From Saccharomonospora viridis DSM 43017 (GTDB lineage: Bacteria; Actinomycetota; Actinomycetes; Mycobacteriales; Pseudonocardiaceae), in the NCBI RefSeq assembly GCF_000023865.1, contig NC_013159.1, positions 770,001-834,000 on the forward strand: 64,000 nt of DNA. The letters run 5' to 3'. Positions 53,937-60,990 of this stretch are shown one piece after another (position 1 is the first letter of the stretch; every line of letters starts with the position of its first letter). The notes beneath the pieces are model-generated. The model searched no databases and was not told the DNA's origin. It saw only the letters and a program-made list of their open reading frames with translations. Both the position numbers and the translations under genes were made by a program.

Positions 53937-55004
53937 TCAGCAGATGCGGGGGAGCGGGTCACCGACGAGCAGATCGGCGATCCGGGTGCCGCCGAACGCG
54001 GTGTTGAGCAGTACCGTGCCCGCCGGATCGGACCCGACCCGGCCGATCACGGTGGCCTTGGCGCCCACCGGATGTTCACGCAGCACGGACACGGCCTGTT
54101 CGGCGTGGGCTCCGTCGACGACGGCGACGAACCGGCCCTCGCAGGCGACGTAGAGCGGATCGATGCCCAGCAGCTCACACGCGCCGCGCACCTCGTCGCG
54201 CACCGGTACGGCCCCTTCGTCCACAACGACGGACACCTCGGCGGCACGCGCGATCTCGTTCAACACCGTGGCGACACCGCCGCGGGTGGCGTCGCGCATG
54301 GCCCGCACGCCCGGCACGGTGAGCAGCCGCGCGCACGGCTCGGCCAGACACGCGGTGTCGGACACCAGATCCGCCTCGATGTCGAGTTCACCGCGGGCGA
54401 GCATCACGGTGACGCCGTGGTCGCCCACGGGACCGGACACGATCACCGCGTCGCCGGGACGTGCGGTGTGGATACCCAAGGACCGGTCCGGGGGCAACAG
54501 TCCCACCCCGGTGGTGTTGATGTAGCAGCCGTCGCCGCTGCCCTTGCCGACGACCTTCGTGTCGCCCGCCACGAGTGACACGCCCGCCGCCTCGGCCGCC
54601 TCGCCCATGGAACGCACGATGCGGCGCAGGTCGTCGATCGGGAAACCCTCTTCCAGGATGAAACCGCACGACAGGTAGGCCGGTGTCGCACCCGCGACGG
54701 CGAGGTCGTTCACGGTGCCGTTGACGGCGAGGTCGCCGATGTTCCCGCCGGGGAAGAACAGTGGCGACACGACGAACGAGTCGGTGGTCATGGCCAGCCG
54801 GGTGTCGCCGAGCAGCAGTTCGGCGGAATCCCCGAGCGGTTCCAGCAGTGGATTGCGGAAGGACTCCACGAACACGGCCTCGACCAACGTCTGCGTCGCC
54901 TTGCCGCCGGCGCCGTGGGCGGAGGTGACGCGTTGTTCCCGCACCCTCGGTTTGCGGCGGCGCGCCCGCTCGATGCGCTCGAGAACGTCGTCCTCGGTCC
55001 TCAT
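53937..55004 (-). CDS. hypE: hydrogenase maturation protein HypE
   Basis: 355 residues, a PurM-like dehydratase. It begins with a basic segment, then SAHGAGGKATQTLVEAVF, LAMTTDSFVVSPLFFPGG and VAGDTKVVGKGSGDG (nucleotide binding). It ends with the PRIC motif whose terminal cysteine carries the thiocarbamate that becomes thiocyanate. ATG at 55004 overlaps the hypD stop by four bases; a longer open frame upstream is not this gene. Confidence 0.96.
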   Translation of the reverse strand: MRTEDDVLERIERARRRKPRVREQRVTSAHGAGGKATQTLVEAVFVESFRNPLLEPLGDSAELLLGDTRLAMTTDSFVVSPLFFPGGNIGDLAVNGTVNDLAVAGATPAYLSCGFILEEGFPIDDLRRIVRSMGEAAEAAGVSLVAGDTKVVGKGSGDGCYINTTGVGLLPPDRSLGIHTARPGDAVIVSGPVGDHGVTVMLARGELDIEADLVSDTACLAEPCARLLTVPGVRAMRDATRGGVATVLNEIARAAEVSVVVDEGAVPVRDEVRGACELLGIDPLYVACEGRFVAVVDGAHAEQAVSVLREHPVGAKATVIGRVGSDPAGTVLLNTAFGGTRIADLLVGDPLPRIC

Positions 55005-56143
55005 ACCGTGCTCGCCTCCTTGAGCCGCTGCCGGGTGAACCGGCCGAAGTTGTAGTAGGCGGCGCACGCGCCCTCGGGGGAGACCATGCAGGTGCCGATC
55101 GGTGTCTCCGGTGTGCACGCGGTGCCGAACACCTTGCACTCCCACGGCTTCAACACGCCTTTGAGCACCTCCCCGCATTGGCACGACTTCGGATCGGCCA
55201 CCCGTACCCCGGGCAGGGAGAACCGCCGTTCCGCGTCGAAGTGCGCGTACTCGTCGCGCAACCGCAGCGCCGAATGCGAGATGAACCCGAGTCCACGCCA
55301 TTCGAAGTACGGGCGCAGCTGCATCGTGCGGGCGATGGCGTCCAACGCCACCGGGTTGCCCTGCCACGGCACCACCCGTGCGTACTGGTTCTCCACCTCG
55401 CACCGGCCCTCGCGCAGCTGTCGCAGCAGCCAGTACACCGACTGGAGGATGTCCAGGGGTTCGAAACCCGCCACCACGAGCGGTTTGCCGTACTCGCGGG
55501 GCACGAACTCGTACGGTCGGCACCCGATCACCGTGGACACGTGCCCCGGGCCGAGGAAGCCGTCGAGCCGCAGGTCGGGGGAGTCGAGGATGGCCTTGAT
55601 GCCGGGGATGATCGTGACGTGGTTGCAGAACACCGAGAAGTTCTCGATGCCCTCCCGTTCGGCCCGCAGCAGGGTCATCGCCGTGGACGGGGCGGTGGTC
55701 TCGAACCCGATCGCCATGAACACCACGTGTTTGTCGGGGTTCTGTTTCGCGATGCGCAGCGAGTCCAGCGGCGAGTACACCATGCGGATGTCGGTGCCCT
55801 CGGCGTTGGAGTCGAAGAACGTGCCGTTCGAGCCGGGTACCCGCATCATGTCGCCGAACGACGTCATGATCACGTCCGGCAGGCTCGCGAGGTGGATGGC
55901 GTCGTCGACCCGGCCCATGGGGATGACGCACACCGGACAGCCCGGGCCGTGCACGAGTGAGACCTGCTCGGGGAGGTGGTCGGCGATCCCGTGCTTGTAG
56001 ATGGTGTGGGTGTGCCCGCCGCACACCTCCATGAACTTGTACTCCCTGCCGGGTTCGCAGAGTTCGGCGATCCGAGTCGCCAGTGTCCGTGCCGTGTCCG
56101 CGTCGCGGTACTCGTCGACAAACCGCATCGTCGCCGCCTTCAT
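55001..56143 (-). CDS. hypD: hydrogenase maturation protein HypD
   Basis: 380 residues. Conserved cysteine motifs are FMEVCGGHTHTI (near 41), HGPGCPVCVIP (near 69-72) and the [4Fe-4S] ligands in CQCGEVLKGVLKPWECKVFG with TPIGTCMVSPEGACAAYY. HypD with HypC assembles the Fe(CN)2CO unit. Normal length. It overlaps hypC by four bases and hypE by four. Confidence 0.97.
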   Translation of the reverse strand: MKAATMRFVDEYRDADTARTLATRIAELCEPGREYKFMEVCGGHTHTIYKHGIADHLPEQVSLVHGPGCPVCVIPMGRVDDAIHLASLPDVIMTSFGDMMRVPGSNGTFFDSNAEGTDIRMVYSPLDSLRIAKQNPDKHVVFMAIGFETTAPSTAMTLLRAEREGIENFSVFCNHVTIIPGIKAILDSPDLRLDGFLGPGHVSTVIGCRPYEFVPREYGKPLVVAGFEPLDILQSVYWLLRQLREGRCEVENQYARVVPWQGNPVALDAIARTMQLRPYFEWRGLGFISHSALRLRDEYAHFDAERRFSLPGVRVADPKSCQCGEVLKGVLKPWECKVFGTACTPETPIGTCMVSPEGACAAYYNFGRFTRQRLKEASTV

Positions 56144-56412
56144 TCGATCATCGATTGGCTCAGTGCGTCCATCTCGTCGGTGTAGGCGCTGCCCAACTCC
56201 TCGAGGTAGCGCAGTACCGCAGCCGCCTCTTCTTCGTCTATCTTGGACAAAGCGAATCCGACGTGGATCAAAACCCAGTCACCCGGTTCCGGGGGATCGT
56301 TCTCCAACAGGCCGATGTTGATCGCCCTGCGGACCCCACTGACATTCACCCGCGCAAGGTCCGGACGGTCGGGCAAAAGCTCGACCACTTCACCGGGAAT
56401 TCCAAGACACAT
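56140..56412 (-). CDS. hypC: hydrogenase assembly chaperone HypC
   Basis: 90 residues from ATG at 56412. It starts MCLGIPGEVVELLPDRPDLA; Cys2 is the iron-binding residue and binds the large subunit precursor. The C-terminal DWVLIHVGFALSKIDEEEA is typical of HypC/HupF. It overlaps the protease gene upstream by 23 bases and hypD by four. A second HypC-like gene lies at 58832-59065. Confidence 0.95.
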   Translation of the reverse strand: MCLGIPGEVVELLPDRPDLARVNVSGVRRAINIGLLENDPPEPGDWVLIHVGFALSKIDEEEAAAVLRYLEELGSAYTDEMDALSQSMIE

Positions 56413-56914
56413 CGGTGCCACCTCTTTCCAACATGTCGGAGACGAGGACACGCACCTGTCGGGCCGCCTCGTCCACAGCGGCGGACACCGGGTCGCTCAA
56501 CCCCATGCCCTCGGCCACGGTCAACGGCTCGCAGCCCACCACGAACACGCGTCCGGGCGTGCCGCCGAGCCTGCGCAGCAGCGCGAGCACGGCCGCGGGG
56601 TGCATGCCGTGACCGTCGAGCACCGGTCCCTCGTCGGTGTGCTCGTCCCCACCGACCTCCGCGGCCGGATCGGCGTCGAGCACGTACACCGTCCCCGGCT
56701 CGCCTCCCCGCTGGATGGTGTCGACGAAGATCGTGAACTCGTACCCGCCGTCCAGCAGTTCGTAGGCCAGGTGCATGCCCCGGATGCCGTAATCGGCCAC
56801 CACCGCCTCCGGTGGTAGGTCGCGAGTGGACAGTCGGGAGATCACCTCGACACCGAAACCGTCGTCGCTGTGGAACACGTTGCCGATCCCGGCGATGAGC
56901 ACTCGACTCGTCAC
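56390..56914 (-). CDS. hydrogenase maturation protease (HyaD/HybD family)
   Basis: 174 residues. It starts TSRVLIAGIGNVFHSDDGFG, where the GxGN and D-D-G-F-G motifs include nickel ligands; others are expected from FVDTIQRGG and DGHGMHPAAVL. It cleaves the C-terminal extension of the large subunit after nickel insertion; the large subunit here has such an extension of about 24 residues. GTG at 56914 overlaps the 417-residue gene by four bases. Confidence 0.93.
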   Translation of the reverse strand: MTSRVLIAGIGNVFHSDDGFGVEVISRLSTRDLPPEAVVADYGIRGMHLAYELLDGGYEFTIFVDTIQRGGEPGTVYVLDADPAAEVGGDEHTDEGPVLDGHGMHPAAVLALLRRLGGTPGRVFVVGCEPLTVAEGMGLSDPVSAAVDEAARQVRVLVSDMLERGGTDVSWNSR

Positions 56915-58164
56915 GGCCACACCTCCCCGGGGTACGGCTCGACCTCGGCGGTGGTGAAGTACCGGAATCGACCCTGGGCCAGTTGCCATTCCTCGGCCGG
57001 ATCGCCGTCCACCGTGACGGCGAGGAAACAGGTGCCGTCGACGTCCTCCAGCACGCTGCGCACCGTGGCGACCCGACCGTCGACGAACATGTCCTGGGCG
57101 TCCCCGTTGCCCCGGGGGCGCAGCACCACCTTGCTCCCGGTGCCGATCTCGGTCTGCCCGACCCGCACGACACGCACCCTGCCGTGCATGGCCTGCCGGG
57201 GTTGCTGGGGCAGGTCCTCGACCCGGTCGATGATGCGCCGGGCGCGTTCGTCGGTGGCGCGGGCCTCCCGTTTCTCCTCGTCGGTCAACGTCAGCGTGTG
57301 CAGGGTCAACATCTCGTCGATCTCGCACGCGTCGAAGAAGTCGCCCTGACTGCTCGGGTCCACCTTGGGGTGGTCGTAGAGGATGATCGGCGACGACAAC
57401 ATCGTGTCGGCGCTGCCGGGCGGACCGACCAGCACCGGCCAGGTGTGTTCGTTGACGCAGGCCCTCGCGTGCTCGGCCGCCCACTCGGGCGGGTCGAGCA
57501 GGGACAGGAACCGTCCGCCGGTGAGGGTGAGGACACTGTGGGCGGCGATGAGGGAATGCCGCACCGCCTCGTCACGGGTGTACCCGGAACAGTCGACGGA
57601 CGCCGTGTTGGCCACCGTCACGTGCAGGCGCACCAGGCCGGGGAGACGTTCGGCACGACACCGCAGTTCGGCCGTCAACGGCTGTTTGCGCCGCACCACT
57701 CGGCCGCCCTCCACGACCGTGGTCAGTTCGCCACCTCGGACGAGGACCGGGACCCACTGTTCGGACTCCAACAGCCGTCGCACGGGCAACACCACGTCAT
57801 GCTCCCGTTCGATCGCCTCGTCCCACGGCAGCAGCTCGTCCTCACCGACGATCAGCGCGTTCACCTCGCGGTAGCGTCCGGGGGCATCGGGCTGTTCGGC
57901 CTCCACGGTGCGCCGTTGCGCCTGGAGGAACCGCAGTCGTATGTGCAGTTCGGCGTCCGGTCCCACCTCGGCGAGGCATTCGGTGCGGCAGGACGAGTGT
58001 TCGCCGGTGCCCGTCGCCGCGTAGGACGGAGGCACCAGGACACCGAACTGCCAGCGGGCCTGGTTCTTCGTCGCCGAAGCGCGGTAGGGGTAGAGCACGT
58101 AGCCCTCGTAGAGCACGGCGTCCGCGACGGCCTTGACATGGTCGAGTGTTGTTCCGTCGGTCAT
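56911..58164 (-). CDS. unrecognised 417-residue protein in hydrogenase operon
   Basis: 417 residues, soluble, no signal. Its start (LDHVKAVADAVLYEGYVLYP) and the segment WQFGVLVPPSYAA are distinctive, with CRTECLAEVGPDAELHI following. The middle has LHVTVANTASVDCSGYTRDEAV and the C-terminal third looks like a separate small beta domain (RGNGDAQDMFVDGRVATVRS). I know no function. It overlaps its neighbours on both sides by four bases, so it belongs firmly to the maturation operon; similar proteins accompany group 1h hydrogenases as I recall. Confidence 0.8.
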   Translation of the reverse strand: MTDGTTLDHVKAVADAVLYEGYVLYPYRASATKNQARWQFGVLVPPSYAATGTGEHSSCRTECLAEVGPDAELHIRLRFLQAQRRTVEAEQPDAPGRYREVNALIVGEDELLPWDEAIEREHDVVLPVRRLLESEQWVPVLVRGGELTTVVEGGRVVRRKQPLTAELRCRAERLPGLVRLHVTVANTASVDCSGYTRDEAVRHSLIAAHSVLTLTGGRFLSLLDPPEWAAEHARACVNEHTWPVLVGPPGSADTMLSSPIILYDHPKVDPSSQGDFFDACEIDEMLTLHTLTLTDEEKREARATDERARRIIDRVEDLPQQPRQAMHGRVRVVRVGQTEIGTGSKVVLRPRGNGDAQDMFVDGRVATVRSVLEDVDGTCFLAVTVDGDPAEEWQLAQGRFRYFTTAEVEPYPGEVWP

Positions 58165-58835
58165 CGCACACCCTCCACGGAGAGTTCGGCGAGCACGTGG
58201 TAGATCGTCGTCTGGGCCTCTTGGACCCGGTGCACCGACGCCGAGGGCACCGCGAACAGGAAGTCGATCGAGTCCAGTTCGGCCATCCGGCCCCCGTCGC
58301 CGCCGGTGATGCCCACGGTGAGCATCCCGATGCGTTTGGCCTCGTCGAACGCCGCCAGCAGGTTGGTCGAGTTCCCGCTGGTGGACAGGCCGACCGCGAT
58401 GTCACTTTCCCGGCCGAGCGCCGCGAGTTGCCGGGAGAACACCAGGTCGAAGCCCACGTCGTTGCTCAACGCCGTCACCACCGCGGCATCGGCCGTGAGC
58501 GCGAACGCGGGTAGCGGCGGCGACCCCGGGGGCGGGTCGAGGAACTGAGTGGCCAGATCGGCGGCGTCGGTGGAACTCCCACCGTTGCCGAAGGCGAACA
58601 ACCTGCCGCCCCGGGCGAACCGTTCGGCCATGGCGGTGCCGCAGGCGGCGAGCAGGTGTCGTTGTTCGCGGTGCACGTGCCGCCGTAATTCCATGATCTC
58701 GCGCGCTTTGTCCGTCGTGGACCGGCGAACCTCGGCGAGCACGGCGTCGACCGAGCGCCTCGACTCCGCGCTCGGCTCACCGGGGGAGTCGTCGAATCGG
58801 AGGAACGGGTACAACGAGCTCATCGCGTCGGTCAT
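58161..58835 (-). CDS. SIS-domain protein, phosphoheptose-isomerase-like (first)
   Basis: 224 residues from ATG at 58835. A SIS domain of GmhA type: LFAFGNGGSSTDAADLATQFL (about 90-110), then ALTADAAVVTALSNDVGFD and VGLSTSGNSTNLLAAFDEAK. The last motif binds phosphosugars in this fold. No heptose pathway genes are near. It sits inside the hydrogenase operon with four-base overlaps at both ends and has a paralogue two genes upstream. Confidence 0.88.
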   Translation of the reverse strand: MTDAMSSLYPFLRFDDSPGEPSAESRRSVDAVLAEVRRSTTDKAREIMELRRHVHREQRHLLAACGTAMAERFARGGRLFAFGNGGSSTDAADLATQFLDPPPGSPPLPAFALTADAAVVTALSNDVGFDLVFSRQLAALGRESDIAVGLSTSGNSTNLLAAFDEAKRIGMLTVGITGGDGGRMAELDSIDFLFAVPSASVHRVQEAQTTIYHVLAELSVEGVR

Positions 58836-59065
58836 CGCGGCACCCCGATCGCTTCCTTGGCGTGGACGAGCAGTTCCGCCCCCGGCCGCAGACACGCCGG
58901 GTCGACCAGGGCCACGCTGATCTCCTCGTGACCGGATCCGGTGTCCACCAGGGCCAGGTCATCCCCGAGCAGCCGCACCAGCCGGACGATGACGGCGGTG
59001 TCGGAGCAGGTCACGCACACGTCGTCGAGGCACTGGGGCGGGGAATCGGGTCGGGGACCGGTCAT
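58832..59065 (-). CDS. HypC/HupF-like protein (second copy)
   Basis: 77 residues from ATG at 59065. A HypC-like small barrel is suggested by CSDTAVIVRLVRLLGDDLAL and PACLRPGAELLVHAKEAIGV. It lacks the initial MC found in HypC; its cysteines are instead internal (CLDDVCVTC, about residues 12-20). It may chaperone the same large subunit or a different step. Overlaps both SIS genes by four bases. Confidence 0.7.
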   Translation of the reverse strand: MTGPRPDSPPQCLDDVCVTCSDTAVIVRLVRLLGDDLALVDTGSGHEEISVALVDPACLRPGAELLVHAKEAIGVPR

Positions 59066-59682
59066 GACACCGGCTCCGGCGTGAGCGCCCCCGGGTGTTC
59101 GAAGAACACGTGCACCAGTTCCCACAGGACGTGGTACATCGTCACGTGCACCTCCTTGATCAGACGCGGGTCGGTGGAGTCGGCGCGCAGCACGTGGTCG
59201 ACGGCGGGACTGGTGGCCACGGCGCCACCGTCGCCGCCCGTGAGGGCGACGGTGAGCATCCCGAGCTCGCGGGCCTGTTCGAAGCCGCGCAGCACGTTGG
59301 CGCAGTTGCCGTCCATCGACAGTCCGAGCGCGATGTCGTCGGCACCCGCCAGGTGCCGTAGCTGGTGGGCGAACACCTCGGCGAACCCCACCCGCGCGGC
59401 GATCCCCGTCATGGTGGCGACGTCGGAGGTGAGGGACAGGGCGGGCAGTGCACGTTTGCCCACGATCACCGGGTGGACGAATTCCACGGAGATGTGTGCG
59501 GCGTCGGTGGAACCGCCTCCGTTGCCGAACACGACGAGCGTGCCGCCCCGATGGAACCGCTCCGCCATCGCGTGGCAGGCGCGGGCCACCCGGTCCGCCT
59601 CGTCGAGCAGCGCTTCCAGCGGCTGGTGACGGCGGGCGAACGCGGCGTCGACGTGGTCGTCGAAAACATGACGGTCAAACAA
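59062..59682 (-). CDS. SIS-domain protein, phosphoheptose-isomerase-like (second)
   Basis: About 206 residues using TTG at 59682 (MFDRHVFDDHVDAAF); no clear Shine-Dalgarno is visible, so the start is uncertain and may lie upstream. The SIS motifs parallel the first copy: LVVFGNGGGSTDAAHISVEF, ALSLTSDVATMTGIAARVGF and LGLSMDGNCANVLRGFEQAR. In the last, the T-S-G of the phosphosugar site is M-D-G here. It is the first gene of the ten-gene leftward operon, divergent from the small-subunit gene. Confidence 0.82.
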   Translation of the reverse strand: MFDRHVFDDHVDAAFARRHQPLEALLDEADRVARACHAMAERFHRGGTLVVFGNGGGSTDAAHISVEFVHPVIVGKRALPALSLTSDVATMTGIAARVGFAEVFAHQLRHLAGADDIALGLSMDGNCANVLRGFEQARELGMLTVALTGGDGGAVATSPAVDHVLRADSTDPRLIKEVHVTMYHVLWELVHVFFEHPGALTPEPVS

Positions 59683-59720
59683 TGGTTGTCCGGATCTTGT
59701 CGGTGACTGAAGACTGTGGA

Positions 59721-59739
59721 CGGTCCACGGAATGGACCG
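59721..59739. promoter_or_regulatory. palindrome in the divergent hydrogenase promoter region
   Basis: cggtcca-cggaa-tggaccg, a 7-bp perfect inverted repeat with a five-base centre, lies between the start of the leftward maturation operon (59682) and that of the structural genes (59856). It is placed to control both. A -35-like ttgagg is at 59804-59809 for the rightward genes. Regulator unknown. Confidence 0.4.
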
Positions 59740-59855
59740 GCGATGACCCCACGCTACGAGTCGGACACAGTGCGCACAACTCGATGTGTTCCGCCCGATT
59801 CGGTTGAGGGGACAGGGAAAGCTTCGGGGAATACCCGCCGGGAGATGTTCCAAAC

Positions 59856-60971
59856 GTGTCCACTCCGGACGTGTACGAAGCTCTGCATGCGGCCCCCGGA
59901 GGCCACATGCTTGGCGGCATGAGCACACAGATCGGCGAGACCGCGATCGACGAGGTCCACATCCTGTGGACCTCCGAGGGAATGAGCTGTGACGGCGACA
60001 CCGTGTCGGTCACCGCCGCGTCACTGCCGAGCATCGAGGACGTGCTGTTGCAGGCCGTTCCGGGCATTCCCAAGGTCCACCTGCACAACAAGGTGCTCTC
60101 CTACGAAACCGGCGAAGACTTCCTCAAGCCGTTCTTCCAGGCCGCGAACGACGAACTCGACGCGCCGTTCATCTTCGTCGTCGAGGGATCCATCCCGAAC
60201 GAGAACGTCCACACCGACGGCGGGTACTGGAGCGCGATGGGCAACGACCCGGAGACGGGCCAGCCCAAGACGCTCAACCGCTGGATCGACGAACTGGCCC
60301 CGAAAGCGTGGGCCGTCGTGGCCATCGGGACCTGCGCCACCTACGGCGGGATTCACGCGATGGCGGGAAACCCCACCGGGTGCATGGGTCTCGTCGACTA
60401 CCTGGGTGAGGACTTCCGGTCGGCGGGCGGCCTTCCCGTCATCAACGTCCCGGGCTGCCCGGTACAACCGGACAACTTCATGGAGACGTTGCTGTGGGTG
60501 CTGCACCAGGCGGCCGGGCTCGCTCCGACCATCCCCCTCGACGAGCAGCTACGTCCCCAGTGGTTGTTCGGCAAGACCGTGCACGAGGGGTGCGACCGTG
60601 CGGCCTACTACGAACAGGCGGACTTCGCACACGACTACAACTCGCCGAAGTGCCAGGTGAAGATCGGCTGCTGGGGTCCGGTGGTGAACTGCAACGTCAC
60701 CAAACGCGGCTGGATGGACGGTATCGGCGGTTGCCCCAACGTCGGTGGCATCTGCATCGGCTGCACCATGCCCGGATTCCCGGACAAGTTCATGCCGTTC
60801 ATGGACGCACCACCGGGTGGTGCTCTGTCCTCGGCGATGTTGCGCGTGTACGGGCCGTTGGTCCGCACGCTGCGCGGCATCACCAACCGCAACGTCAACA
60901 CAGAACCCAAGTGGCGGCACCCCGGCGAGAAACTCACCACCGGTTACCAGCCGCGATACCCCCGAGCCTGA
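59856..60971 (+). CDS. hhyS: [NiFe]-hydrogenase small subunit, group 1h type
   Basis: 371 residues from GTG at 59856; ATG at 59907 or 59919 would shorten it. It carries three Fe-S clusters. The proximal-cluster motif is EGMSCDGDTVS (C45, D48), with Asp where most small subunits have Cys; the other ligands are in AIGTCATYGG and NVPGCPVQPDN. Distal and medial ligands are in HEGCDRAAYY, KIGCWGPVVNCN and GGICIGCTMPGFPD. No twin-arginine signal is present. These are features of group 1h (formerly group 5) enzymes, which oxidise trace H2 in air. Confidence 0.94.
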   Translation: MSTPDVYEALHAAPGGHMLGGMSTQIGETAIDEVHILWTSEGMSCDGDTVSVTAASLPSIEDVLLQAVPGIPKVHLHNKVLSYETGEDFLKPFFQAANDELDAPFIFVVEGSIPNENVHTDGGYWSAMGNDPETGQPKTLNRWIDELAPKAWAVVAIGTCATYGGIHAMAGNPTGCMGLVDYLGEDFRSAGGLPVINVPGCPVQPDNFMETLLWVLHQAAGLAPTIPLDEQLRPQWLFGKTVHEGCDRAAYYEQADFAHDYNSPKCQVKIGCWGPVVNCNVTKRGWMDGIGGCPNVGGICIGCTMPGFPDKFMPFMDAPPGGALSSAMLRVYGPLVRTLRGITNRNVNTEPKWRHPGEKLTTGYQPRYPRA

Positions 60972-60990
60972 CGCACAGGAGCGACCATCC

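Noticed and set aside
53937-56024. Single 695-codon frame as a HypD-HypE fusion
   Set aside because: Only the last 355 codons match HypE; the upstream part is an out-of-frame reading of hypD, which has its own complete gene at 55001-56143.
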